Shown: in pieces, positions 51,476-60,329 of the stretch | Layout: every line of letters begins with the position of its first letter | Numbering within the stretch: position 1 is the stretch's first letter | Source: Paenibacillus whitsoniae | GTDB taxonomy: Bacteria > Bacillota > Bacilli > Paenibacillales > NBRC-103111 | Direction: 5' to 3' | Assembly: GCF_003955665.1 (NCBI RefSeq) | Contig: NZ_RXHU01000015.1 | Span: 248,001-312,000 of the forward strand | Length of the DNA: 64,000 bases | Position numbers and translations under genes: made by a program | Notes under the pieces: generated by a model | Told to the model about the DNA's origin: nothing | Database searches by the model: none | Seen by the model: only the letters and a program-made list of their open reading frames with translations

Positions 51476-52443
51476 AAGCCGCCCTCTCCCAGCTTCTTCA
51501 CGATTTTGTTCACAAGCACCACCAGGATTAATCCAATAACCCCCTGAAACAACCCGACGGCCGTGGCCATGCTGTATTGCGCGTTCTGGAGCCCGGTTCG
51601 ATACACATAGGTGCTGATCACGTCCGCCACACTGAATACAGCCGGGTTCTGCAGATTGTACACATGCTCGAAACCGACGTCCATGACCTTGCCCATCTGC
51701 AGAACCAGAAGGACCGCGATCGTGCCCCGAATGCCGGGAATCGTGATGTGCCAGATTTGACGCAGCTTGCTCGCCCCGTCCATCTTCGCCGCTTCGTATA
51801 GTCCCGGATCGATGGCGGAGATGGCTGCAATATAGATGATCGTCCCCCACCCCGCGCTTTGCCAGACGGTGGAGGCGCTGAAGGCAACCGGCCACCATTC
51901 GGGTCTGGTCATGAAATAGATCGGCTCCAGCCCGAACGACCGGATCACGACGTTGACCACGCCTGTCGAGGGCGACAGCAAGGAAACGATAATGCCCCCA
52001 AGCACGACCCATGATATAAAAAACGGCAAATACAGCATATTTTGGATCATGCGCTTGTACCAATTCACCCGCACCTCATTGAGGAGCAGGGCGAGCACAA
52101 TCGGCGCAGGGAATGCGAACACGAGATTATACAGGTTGAGCAGCAGCGTATTGCGCAGCACGATCCAGAAGTCGTGACTAGCGAACAGCGTCCGAAAGTG
52201 CGCCAGCCCGACCCATTCGCTCCCCCAAATCCCCGCGATCAGGCGAAAATCCTTAAACGCGATAACCTCTCCGTATAACGTAACGAACTTGAACAAAAGA
52301 AAGTACAGCATGGCCGGCAACAAAAAGAGGTAGAGCACCCGGTCGCGGTACAAAGTCTTTAGCAGAATGCCGCTCCCTCGCATGGGGCCGGCTGCGGCAG
52401 GGACTGCACCGGGAACCGTACGGCGCTCCATTGTCTTCTCCAT
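51469..52443 (-). CDS. Sugar ABC transporter permease, LplB type (importer 2)
   Basis: This 324-residue CUT1-type permease has a short charged N-terminus, then RVLYLFLLPAMLYFLLFKFVTLYGEVIAFKDFRL. The EAA loop is YEAAKMDGASKLRQIWHITIPGIRGTI, and the TYVYRTGLQNAQYSMATAVGLFQ region is typical of LplB relatives. ATG with GGGGAGATCAAA upstream, 27 nt after the binding-protein stop. It forms a heterodimeric channel with the next gene. The ATPase must come from elsewhere in the genome. Confidence 0.9.
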   Translation of the reverse strand: MEKTMERRTVPGAVPAAAGPMRGSGILLKTLYRDRVLYLFLLPAMLYFLLFKFVTLYGEVIAFKDFRLIAGIWGSEWVGLAHFRTLFASHDFWIVLRNTLLLNLYNLVFAFPAPIVLALLLNEVRVNWYKRMIQNMLYLPFFISWVVLGGIIVSLLSPSTGVVNVVIRSFGLEPIYFMTRPEWWPVAFSASTVWQSAGWGTIIYIAAISAIDPGLYEAAKMDGASKLRQIWHITIPGIRGTIAVLLVLQMGKVMDVGFEHVYNLQNPAVFSVADVISTYVYRTGLQNAQYSMATAVGLFQGVIGLILVVLVNKIVKKLGEGGLW

Positions 52444-52470
52444 TTTGATCTCCCCACTCTCCTGGCCGAA

Positions 52471-54060
52471 TTACTTCAGCTTGTCTTTGTTAGCGTCGTA
52501 CCAGGCCTGAACCTTAGCCGTTACGCCATCTCCTCCGAGGCTGTCCCAGGCTTTGCGAATTTCTGTGACGGCTGTATCGGCGGTCATGCTATCCGTCATG
52601 GCCATTCGGGTAATGATCTCTTTCCATTTGGCTTCGAATTGCCCAGAGATCGCCGAATACTCCGCAACGGACGGGACGTAAGGAATATCCTTACGGAACT
52701 TGACGGTATTCGAATAGTTGATGATGTCTCCCTTGAGCTTGGCGAATTCCAGGCCGACCGGATCGGTTCCCGCTTGCGTAATCAGCGATTGCGGCGTCAT
52801 TTGCTCCTGCTGGACGACTCTGTATTCCCCTGCGTAGCTGACCTCTTTCTTCCACTTGTCGGAATCGGTCGTGACCGGAATCTGGTTCTCCAGCTTATAG
52901 TGAACCCCCTCGGTTCCATAAGTCAGCGGCTTCCAGCCGTTGTCCAGCATCCAATCGACGAACTCGATCGCCGCCTTCGGGTTTTTCATATCTTTATTGA
53001 AGGCTGTCAAAAGATGATTAGGCACCTCAAGCTGATAACCGTTCGTTCCGTACTTGGTAGAAAGCGGAGGCACAACCGCAATCTTCGCGTTCGGATTGTT
53101 TTTCTTCAAGTCGTTGAAGGTATTATCCATGTTGATGTTGCTGAAAAAAATGCCGGATCTCCCGGTCGTCCACAGCTGCTTCTGGCGGGAAAACTCCTTG
53201 TCGGTGGCGAACTCCTTGTCGACTAGATTCTCCTTGTAGGCAAGCTGGCGGAAATTAAGCGCATCCTTGTACCTGTCGATGAAGAAACTTTGCACGGTCT
53301 TGCCGTTCTCAACAAACCATTCCGCGCTGCGCGCCATAAACCAGTCGTCCGTAATTGCGTTGTAGGACGTGGACATCGCCAGCGGAATCGTATCGTTGGC
53401 CTGATTCCCGTCGGGATCTTTGTCGCGGAACGCCTTGGCAACGGCAATCAGGTCGTCCACCGATTTGGGCATGGATAATCCCAACTTATCGAGCCAGTCC
53501 TGCCGAATGAAGATGGCCGTGTTGGCGCGCGTAGGCCTCATACTGGCGATGGCATACATCTTGCCGTCATCCAGCGTCAAATAAGGCTTCAGCTCCGGAT
53601 GCTCCTTCAAATATTTTTTATAGCTCGTGCTGTACTTCTCGATATACCCGTCAAGCGGCTGAATCGCACCCTCATTCGCCCAGCGGACGATGAAGTCATG
53701 GTTGAACGTGGTCAGCATATCAGGCGCCTGCCCGGAAGCGATCAGCACATTGAATTTGTCCGCTTCCTGATTTCGGGGGATCGGCACCCACTTCACCTTG
53801 ACGCCCGAATTGTCATTGATGTACTTGGTCCAGCGGTTGTCTTCATACGTACCTTCGCCGGTGGCCACCTGCCCCCTGTCATAGATCGACCCGGAAATCT
53901 CTTTAGGGAGCGATGCATATTTGTCCCCGCTTACAGCCGGTGAGCTTTCCCCCGCCTTAGATGGCTCCGATTGCTCGCTGCAGGCGGATAAAACGGCCGT
54001 TCCGCAAAGCACAAGCGCCAGCAAGCCCATCCCGGTTTTTTTTGCCTTGATACCTTTCAT
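52471..54060 (-). CDS. Oligosaccharide-binding lipoprotein (importer 2)
   Basis: This 529-residue binding protein has a basic N-terminus, a hydrophobic core (MGLLALVLCGTAVLSAC) and lipobox Cys at about 27, followed by a Ser/Glu-rich linker. The mature protein (NDNSGVKVKWVPIPRNQEADKFNVLIASGQAPDML) is of the LplA-like SBP_bac_1 type. It is the first gene of the operon binding protein - permease - permease - hydrolase, transcribed away from the second AraC regulator. The ligand is probably a plant-wall oligosaccharide acted on by the following hydrolase. Confidence 0.9.
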   Translation of the reverse strand: MKGIKAKKTGMGLLALVLCGTAVLSACSEQSEPSKAGESSPAVSGDKYASLPKEISGSIYDRGQVATGEGTYEDNRWTKYINDNSGVKVKWVPIPRNQEADKFNVLIASGQAPDMLTTFNHDFIVRWANEGAIQPLDGYIEKYSTSYKKYLKEHPELKPYLTLDDGKMYAIASMRPTRANTAIFIRQDWLDKLGLSMPKSVDDLIAVAKAFRDKDPDGNQANDTIPLAMSTSYNAITDDWFMARSAEWFVENGKTVQSFFIDRYKDALNFRQLAYKENLVDKEFATDKEFSRQKQLWTTGRSGIFFSNINMDNTFNDLKKNNPNAKIAVVPPLSTKYGTNGYQLEVPNHLLTAFNKDMKNPKAAIEFVDWMLDNGWKPLTYGTEGVHYKLENQIPVTTDSDKWKKEVSYAGEYRVVQQEQMTPQSLITQAGTDPVGLEFAKLKGDIINYSNTVKFRKDIPYVPSVAEYSAISGQFEAKWKEIITRMAMTDSMTADTAVTEIRKAWDSLGGDGVTAKVQAWYDANKDKLK

Positions 54061-54224
54061 TTGTTTGACCTCCCGTTACTTCGTGTTATGTTCGGAATAG
54101 ATGGCGAAGAGCCATACTGCAATCGGCCTTCGTCCCCAATCACAAGGCAACTATAGCCGATCGATCGCGGACAACGAAAGTGGCACAATCTACGATCAGG
54201 TTCGATTTGCTGCTATTCGCCGCG

Positions 54225-54258
54225 TTTTTGTAGAAAACGCAAGTCCATGACGGAATGT
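54225..54258 (+). promoter_or_regulatory. Bipartite motif TAGAAAACGC-N9-ACGGAAT
   Basis: The same two boxes as at 39826-39860, after a similar T run, lie in the gap between importer 2 and the second AraC gene. Repetition in two unlinked control regions argues for a regulator-binding site. Confidence 0.5.
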
Positions 54259-54333
54259 GACACTCGACTCCCCCATTCGGCCGACTATATAATAGAAGAG
54301 CTTTGGAGTAGGATTCGGGGGAGTGCATGTGGG

Positions 54334-56670
54334 TTGAATAGAAAAATATCCGTTAAGCTCCAACTCATCAATATCGCTTTAATTGTAACCATCATTTTGT
54401 CAACTGTCGCCATTTCCTATATTAGCTATATCCGCCACCTGGAGAGCCAGGTGATCAGCTCCAACCTGAACGTGCTCAGCCAGATCGGCAAGCGGGTCGA
54501 CAGCATGCTGCAGGAAATCGATCTGACGATGCTAACCTTTCTTCGGGGCAGCGAAAGCCTGTCATTCTTCGACAGTCCCGCTTCGAACTCGCCGCAGTCC
54601 CTGATGGGCATCTCCGCCTTGCAGGACAGGCTCGGCAGCATTCTCGGAGCCAATTTCAACATGAAATCCGTCATGCTCTATGCCAAGAACAGCGGGAAGC
54701 TCGTCACTCCTGCCGATTATTATAGCGTCAAGGATGCGCCCCAGATGAGCTGGGTCCAATTGTTCAGTGGCACCACTGCCAAATTCGACAAATGGACAGC
54801 CCTGCCCACCGGGACCGATGGGGGACCGATCGGGAGCGACTTTCTGATGGTTCGCTATTACCCGTTCACGGCCGGAGCCGCTGACAGCAAAGGAATCGCA
54901 GTTACCCGTATCAACGAAAGAAGCATCTCCCGGATGTTCGAGGATCTGCAATTCAACGACAGCTACAATGTTTTCCTTGTGGACAGGAACGGAACCATTA
55001 TGTCTCATAAGGATCCGGCGCTCATTCATCAGAGCATACGCGACAAGAGCTACAGCGAGAAAATATTGGCCCAGCAAGGGCAGGGCTATGTCATCGATAA
55101 CACCGATCACGGACGCAATCTGGTGTTCTACAACCATTCGTCTTATACCGGCTGGACGCTGATCTATGTCGTGTCCCGGCAGCAGCTCGGCACGTTGTCC
55201 TACATCATCCGCAATATCCTCATCGGCGCTGCCTGCCTGCTTGCGATGCTGGCGATCGCGGTAACCCGGTTCGTCAATAAGCAGTGGTTCGTGCCTATCG
55301 AGAATTTCATCACGAGACTGGATGATCTTGTCAGCCGCAGCCACCCTGGCCCCGGGAATCATCGAACCGCGTCATCGTTTTCATACAGCGACCTTCAGAA
55401 TAGAATCCAGCAAGTGTTCATAGGCTATTCGGATGCGGAGAGACGGCTTCACGAGAGTCTTCCCGCCTTGAAGCTGCAGATCATGTTCGAGATGCTCACA
55501 GGCAAACGGACGAAATTCGAAACAGCCGAGCCTCTTCTGAAACATGTCGGGATCGCCCTGCACCCAGCTAACTATATTGCGCTCACCGCCGAATTCGATC
55601 ACAGGTCGGTGCAGAGCTCCGGCGATTTGCAGCTGTATCTCTACGCATTGTGCAACGTTGCCGAGGAATCGATCGGGTCCCTCCATGACGGGGATGCCGT
55701 GAAAGGGGCCGCCGTTCAAATCAATGATTATCAAGCTGTCATCCTGCTGAGCTTCGCCTGTGACCGTCCCGCCGATAATGCGGGATTGGCGCTGATCTTT
55801 GCGGAAAGATTGAGAACCAATACCGAGCAGCTGTTCAAAAAAACAATCAGCATCGGGGTAGGCTCCCCTTATCCCGGTTTTCAGGACATTCGAACGTCAT
55901 ACCTGGAATCGGCGGCTTTTGTTGCTTATAAAATTTTGACCGGCCCGAATGCAATCATCACCTCGGAGCAAGCTGGTTCGTGGGATAGCGGCAAAATGAC
56001 GGAGGTGTTCGAGACGGTGGATGGGGTGCTCGAGGCCGTCAAGCAGGCGGATGCCGGTCGGACGAACCTGAAGCTGGATGCCCTGTTCGACAACGTGGCA
56101 GCCACGAATTTAACCAAGGATATGATGGTGCAGCTCTGTCTTCAAGTGCTGCTCAAGGCGCTTCGGATCGCGGCGGATTCGAGTCTGGACGAGAGATTTC
56201 AAGAGGATAAGGACACCGTTCTTGATCGGTTTCAGCATTGTGAAACGATGCAGGAGATGCAGGCCGTGCTCGGCGGGCAGTTGAACGGGCTGATCACGGC
56301 AATGATCGAAAAGCGGAGCACCCGCAAGAAGACGAACGATCTCATTGAGGCCATCCAAGCCTATTTGACGGTTCATTATGTAAACAGTGACATCTCGGTT
56401 AATTACATGGCGGATCTGTTCGGCATCTCCCCCAATTACTTAAGCAAGCTGTTTAAAGAACACACGACGATGAATTTCATCGACTATCTGATCGAGGTAC
56501 GCATGAAGGCCGCTAGTGAACTGCTGCTCGAAACCTCTCTCAAGCTCAACGAGATTGCGCTGCAAACCGGCTTCAGCAACTTCTCAAGCTTCCTGCGCAA
56601 CTTTAAGAAATATTACGGCATGACGCCCACGGAATACCGGCAGGTGCATGCGGATTCGATTGCCAAATGA
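54334..56670 (+). CDS. Membrane-bound AraC-family regulator with extracytoplasmic sensor (2)
   Basis: This 778-residue protein has a first span (LQLINIALIVTIILSTVAISYISYI), a Cache-like extracytoplasmic domain (about 40-285), a second span (NILIGAACLLAMLAIAVTRFV), a cytoplasmic region and a C-terminal AraC domain (ISVNYMADLFGISPNYLSKLFKEHTT; LNEIALQTGFSNFSSFLRNFKKYYGMTPTEYR). I prefer the TTG at 54334, with GGGGGAG 10 nt upstream. The ATG at 54247 lies upstream of a good -10 (TATAAT, 54288-54293) and the first 29 codons there resemble leader DNA. It is divergent from importer 2, which it probably activates; the GH28-like gene downstream is convergent. Confidence 0.85.
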   Translation: MNRKISVKLQLINIALIVTIILSTVAISYISYIRHLESQVISSNLNVLSQIGKRVDSMLQEIDLTMLTFLRGSESLSFFDSPASNSPQSLMGISALQDRLGSILGANFNMKSVMLYAKNSGKLVTPADYYSVKDAPQMSWVQLFSGTTAKFDKWTALPTGTDGGPIGSDFLMVRYYPFTAGAADSKGIAVTRINERSISRMFEDLQFNDSYNVFLVDRNGTIMSHKDPALIHQSIRDKSYSEKILAQQGQGYVIDNTDHGRNLVFYNHSSYTGWTLIYVVSRQQLGTLSYIIRNILIGAACLLAMLAIAVTRFVNKQWFVPIENFITRLDDLVSRSHPGPGNHRTASSFSYSDLQNRIQQVFIGYSDAERRLHESLPALKLQIMFEMLTGKRTKFETAEPLLKHVGIALHPANYIALTAEFDHRSVQSSGDLQLYLYALCNVAEESIGSLHDGDAVKGAAVQINDYQAVILLSFACDRPADNAGLALIFAERLRTNTEQLFKKTISIGVGSPYPGFQDIRTSYLESAAFVAYKILTGPNAIITSEQAGSWDSGKMTEVFETVDGVLEAVKQADAGRTNLKLDALFDNVAATNLTKDMMVQLCLQVLLKALRIAADSSLDERFQEDKDTVLDRFQHCETMQEMQAVLGGQLNGLITAMIEKRSTRKKTNDLIEAIQAYLTVHYVNSDISVNYMADLFGISPNYLSKLFKEHTTMNFIDYLIEVRMKAASELLLETSLKLNEIALQTGFSNFSSFLRNFKKYYGMTPTEYRQVHADSIAK

Positions 56671-56705
56671 ATAACGGGCCGTCGAATAAATTTTTGACCC
56701 CTACC

Positions 56706-56736
56706 GAAAAGCCCACCGCTTGTAGCGATGGGCTTT
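56706..56736. terminator. Bidirectional terminator
   Basis: AAAGCCCA and TGGGCTTT form an 8-bp stem around a partly paired loop (CGCTTGTAGCG). It lies between the convergent AraC gene (+) and GH28-like gene (-). Confidence 0.65.
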
Positions 56737-56834
56737 GGGAAACTCGATAATTTTATCTAAGCCAGTGGAGACCGTGCATCGGTGCCTGCGAGGTATGAAG
56801 AACATGATTTAAAAGGCTTTGGAATTTCTCGACA

Positions 56835-59483
56835 CTAGTTAGCAGTCAGCACCAAAGGGTCATCAAAAGATGCATTTACCGAAGTGGTTCTGAACCCGAT
56901 TTTTCCCGTTGTCAATTCCGTTACCGGATTGGTCCAATCTGTCTTTAGGGCGCCATCCACATACCCTTTTATCGTGTTGCCTTGAACGGAAGCCTGAATC
57001 GTATACCACTGGTTCGCCTGAGCTGTGAAAGGCGTGCTGGATACCAGGGTGAGCTGCCCTGACACGGATTTGTACAACTCCAGTTTTTGATTCGATGCAT
57101 TGATGCGATACATATAATAATTATCCGCATTCTGCACCCTGAACACAATGCCTGCATTGCTATTCGCGATCGGCATTTTCACTTTGGCTTCAAACGTATA
57201 ATCCTTCCATGCATCGCCGGCGGTAATCAGCGCAGCCGTCGAATTATTTTGATTCAGAACTTTCGTACCGTCTGTTTTCACACTCCAAGAACCGGAAGAT
57301 GACGTCCACCCTGTCGTAGTGCCATTTTCAAAGTTATCGCTAAACAGAATGATTGGAGAAACGATGACATCGTCAAAATGGACGCTCGCCGAAGTGGTGC
57401 GGAAGCCGATTCCCCCTGTCGTCAGTTCTGTTACAGGATTGGTCCATGTCATTTTTAATTCGCCATCCACATAACAGGAAATTTGGTTCCCTTGGACAAC
57501 TGCCTTAAGCGTATAAAATTGCTTCTCCAGGGCTGTGAACGGCGTATTCGCTACAGACGTCAATTGCCCGTTCACGGATTTGTACAGCTCCAGCTTTTGC
57601 GTGGATGAATTAATTCGATACATATAATAATTGTTGGCATTCTGTACCCTGAAGACAATGCCTGCATTGGCATCCGTAATTGGCATTCTCAATCGAGCTT
57701 GAACCACGTAATCTTTCCATGAGCCACCGCTATTAGCGGTAATGAGGGATGTGGTTACTTGGCTCCCGCTGGACAACACGTGATTCGTATCGACAGTCGG
57801 CACGGTCCAGCTGCCTGCAACAGATGTCCATCCCGCCATATCTCCATCTTCAAAATTATCACTGAACAGCGGAGTGGAGTTGGCAAAATTGACTCCGTTT
57901 ACATTACTGTTCACGGTTAATTTCAAGTCAGTCAGGTTTGTGGCGAGCTTGCCTTTAACAACAACATCCGAGAAGGTGACCGTGTTAACCATCCCGCCCT
58001 TGGTGACATTACCGGAAATTCGGGATTGCTGGGATCCCAGCTCGCGAACATTAATGTTCTTTAAAAGCACATTGCTCACATCGCCGGAAGTGCTGGTAGA
58101 AACGCCAAGCCAATAGTTCCCGAATTGATTGATCCCGACACGTTCGATGTCGATATTCTCAAACGTGATATTTTGAGCGTAACCTTCCTCCGGAAGCGTA
58201 TTATACTGGTAGCCATGATCAATCAGCAAGGCCCTTGCACTTTGATACACATACGAATTTCGGATGGTCACCCCGATCTGCGGCTGCGCTACACCCATCC
58301 CAATCTTGAAAGCCGCGCATCGGGTCCAAGCAAGCGCATCATCAAAGACCACATTTTCCAAATGTTCCAGCGCGCCCGGCCACCCTGAAGACATCCCTGT
58401 TTGCAGCCAGGTTTTCGTGGAATAATTGTCATCGTCCGATATCGCAATGGCATGCTGAACAAGCACGTTCTGACTCTCGTTAATATCGATTACATCATCC
58501 TCGATTTTGTATAGATCCTGAAATCCCTTCAGATTTTTTATGGTCACATTGTCGGAACGAACGACCATGAACGACCAGAAACCCGCATCCCGCAATATGA
58601 GGCCATCGAACGTAAAATGGGAGGTTTGCAACGGGACAAGCAGATTATTCAAAAATCCTTCGCTTTTATTCGGTGCCGGCATGATTCTCGCCCGCATCTC
58701 CATCCCTTTGCCGTCGATGGTGCCCCTTCCCCGTATGATGATATTGCTGGAGTTTACGGCAGTTCGTATAAAATACGTGCCATCCGCATTTCGTGAATCT
58801 TTTCGAAAATCAATCGCGTAGTCCTCCCCTTTGCCTGTGCCTACAATGACAGCACCTCCGGCCAAGTAAAAGGTCACGTTGCTCTTTAAAGTCAGATTCC
58901 CACTCTTATAGACACCGGACGGAACGAAGACAATACCGCCGCCAGCTTGATTGGCGTCATCGATCGCCCGCTGAATCGCGCCCGATGCGAGCGATGTCCC
59001 CGTCTTATCGGCGTTGTATGGCGATTGGGTCACATTATAGATTCCGGCACCTGTGGACGGGGGAATATCCGTCTCCAAGGGATCTGCGGCGATGACAATC
59101 TTTTTCGTCAAGTCATTGATTTTCACGATCACATAGGTGGAGGATGAAAGCGAAAACGTCAGTTTGTTTCCGTTGACCGTACCCTCGATGTTTTTGGCCA
59201 TTGGACTGATGGAATAAGAGGTGATAGGCTGATTGACCGTAACTTCGATGCGAACCGCGCCCGAAAAAGAAAATTGGGCATAATCATAGTCATCCAGATA
59301 GCTGATTACCGGAACGGATTCATCATCTGCTTTTAAGGAATAAATGCTGGACGGGCTGTAGATGGATGGCATTGGATAGTTCTGAATCGTGGCGGCTGCA
59401 TGTGAGGTCTGGGGCAAAAATCCTAGTGTAGCTATAAGGACAGCAAGAAATAATAAAAAACCATAGACCTTCATTTTTAACAT
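56835..59483 (-). CDS. Secreted GH28-like beta-helix glycosidase with duplicated C-terminal sugar-binding domains
   Basis: This 882-residue exported protein has signal peptide MLKMKVYGFLLFLAVLIATLGFLPQTSHA, an N-terminal beta domain (about 30-135), then a pectin-lyase-fold beta-helix (about 150-550) with AIQRAIDDANQAGGGIVFVPSG, IIIRGRGTIDGKGMEM and an Asp-rich active-site segment HAIAISDDDNY. Two homologous domains of about 160 residues follow, each beginning LFSDNFE and containing GIVFRVQNAxNYYMYRIN and KLELYKSV, like LamG/CBM66-type lectin folds. The ATG at 59483 follows AAGGAGG by 5 nt; the ATG at 59474 is further off. The helix resembles polygalacturonase or dextranase families; exact specificity is unclear. 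Confidence 0.83.
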   Translation of the reverse strand: MLKMKVYGFLLFLAVLIATLGFLPQTSHAAATIQNYPMPSIYSPSSIYSLKADDESVPVISYLDDYDYAQFSFSGAVRIEVTVNQPITSYSISPMAKNIEGTVNGNKLTFSLSSSTYVIVKINDLTKKIVIAADPLETDIPPSTGAGIYNVTQSPYNADKTGTSLASGAIQRAIDDANQAGGGIVFVPSGVYKSGNLTLKSNVTFYLAGGAVIVGTGKGEDYAIDFRKDSRNADGTYFIRTAVNSSNIIIRGRGTIDGKGMEMRARIMPAPNKSEGFLNNLLVPLQTSHFTFDGLILRDAGFWSFMVVRSDNVTIKNLKGFQDLYKIEDDVIDINESQNVLVQHAIAISDDDNYSTKTWLQTGMSSGWPGALEHLENVVFDDALAWTRCAAFKIGMGVAQPQIGVTIRNSYVYQSARALLIDHGYQYNTLPEEGYAQNITFENIDIERVGINQFGNYWLGVSTSTSGDVSNVLLKNINVRELGSQQSRISGNVTKGGMVNTVTFSDVVVKGKLATNLTDLKLTVNSNVNGVNFANSTPLFSDNFEDGDMAGWTSVAGSWTVPTVDTNHVLSSGSQVTTSLITANSGGSWKDYVVQARLRMPITDANAGIVFRVQNANNYYMYRINSSTQKLELYKSVNGQLTSVANTPFTALEKQFYTLKAVVQGNQISCYVDGELKMTWTNPVTELTTGGIGFRTTSASVHFDDVIVSPIILFSDNFENGTTTGWTSSSGSWSVKTDGTKVLNQNNSTAALITAGDAWKDYTFEAKVKMPIANSNAGIVFRVQNADNYYMYRINASNQKLELYKSVSGQLTLVSSTPFTAQANQWYTIQASVQGNTIKGYVDGALKTDWTNPVTELTTGKIGFRTTSVNASFDDPLVLTAN

Positions 59484-59582
59484 AAATACCTCCTTTGAAG
59501 ATGTGATGAGTTCAGTATAGTCAGCATCGTATTCTCCCAAAAGGTGGTAATCTTTGTATTTCTGGTTCTATTTTATGGAAAA

Positions 59583-59628
59583 ACGAAACAAGGCCGCTTC
59601 GAATTTCTTCAAAGCAACCTTGTTTTGT
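59583..59628 (-). terminator. Terminator after the SnoaL-like gene
   Basis: On the minus strand AAACAAGG pairs with CCTTGTTT, extended by a wobble-rich inner stem closed by GAAA and followed by CGTTTTTCC. Confidence 0.65.
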
Positions 59629-59716
59629 GTTCTGTGAAAATAAAGTTATAGACTGGATGTATCGAATCCAGGCGGTTTTCGAAATGCAAAACCTTTAGAT
59701 AACCACTGTCTCAATC

Positions 59717-60184
59717 TTAATCCGTTGATCCTTGACCAATAAGATCCTCAAAAAGCTGCGATAATCTGTCAAAAGCCATCGCTCCGTCGATCGGGTTGGA
59801 ATAGTCACGAGAGGATACAATTCTTCCGTCTCGAACCCTGACCACCATAATGTACGAAAAGGTGAAGTGGCGGGCGGTGGCGGTCACTTGCCCGTGTGCT
59901 TTCCATTCAACAACGACGACTTCCGGATCTTGCGTCTCGTGCATAGCAAGCAATTCAGCCCCATCAAAGCGTCTCAATCCGGCGATACTCTTGAAACGTT
60001 CTCGAAGCTTGTTCCCTCCTTCCGTCAGTTTTGGAACCCCTGGGGGGGCAAACGGAATTTCAATGATCACATCGGCAGCATACAGGTCTGCGAGCTCATC
60101 CCACGCGTTTTGAGCCGTAGCCTGTATGAACCTTTCGACGACTTCTCGTGGTCTAGATCCTCTTAATGGTGTCTGCTCGGTCAT
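59717..60184 (-). CDS. SnoaL-like / NTF2-fold protein
   Basis: This 155-residue soluble protein is of the nuclear-transport-factor-2 fold: helix VVERFIQATAQNAWDELADLYAADVIIEIPFAPPG, then LRERFKSIAGLRRF and a final sheet (VVVEWKAHGQVTATARHFTFSYIMVVRVRDGRIVSSRDYSNP). The SnoaL-like group includes polyketide cyclases, dehydratases and many proteins of unknown role. The ATG at 60184 follows GAGGTGA; the GTG at 60193 lies in that site. It is divergent from a TetR gene. The promoter has a consensus -35 and -10 with a TetR-type inverted repeat as spacer, so it is probably strongly inducible when the repressor is liganded. Confidence 0.8.
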   Translation of the reverse strand: MTEQTPLRGSRPREVVERFIQATAQNAWDELADLYAADVIIEIPFAPPGVPKLTEGGNKLRERFKSIAGLRRFDGAELLAMHETQDPEVVVVEWKAHGQVTATARHFTFSYIMVVRVRDGRIVSSRDYSNPIDGAMAFDRLSQLFEDLIGQGSTD

Positions 60185-60229
60185 ACCCCTCACCTCAATT
60201 CAACATATTAAATTAACAATACTATAAAT

Positions 60230-60274
60230 GGAGAGCGATCTCCGTTTAATGATTATACGGAGAATACTCTCCGT
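60230..60274. promoter_or_regulatory. Two TetR-type operators in the divergent control region
   Basis: GGAGA-GCGA-TCTCC (60230-60243) and ACGGAGA-ATAC-TCTCCGT (60257-60274) are two copies of one inverted repeat, centres 29 bp apart, between the SnoaL-like and TetR genes. Confidence 0.75.
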
Positions 60275-60281
60275 TTGTCAA
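60252..60281 (-). promoter_or_regulatory. Promoter of the SnoaL-like gene
   Basis: TTGACA (60281-60276), an 18-bp spacer, then TATAAT (60257-60252): both hexamers are perfect consensus. The spacer coincides with the second TetR operator. Confidence 0.7.
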
Positions 60282-60303
60282 CTAACAAACGGTAGTGTAA
60301 TAT
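60275..60303 (+). promoter_or_regulatory. Promoter of the tetR gene
   Basis: TTGTCA (60275-60280), a 17-bp spacer, then TAATAT (60298-60303). The -35 overlaps that of the divergent promoter and abuts the second operator, so one repressor can control both. Confidence 0.6.
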
Positions 60304-60329
60304 TTAATCAAGAGAGGTGTTCGCTTAAG

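Noticed and set aside
51476..52063. Long N-terminal extension of the importer-2 CarB-type permease
   Set aside because: It overlaps the LplB-type permease in another frame and is rich in Arg/Gly/His like antisense reading; the permease begins at 51475.
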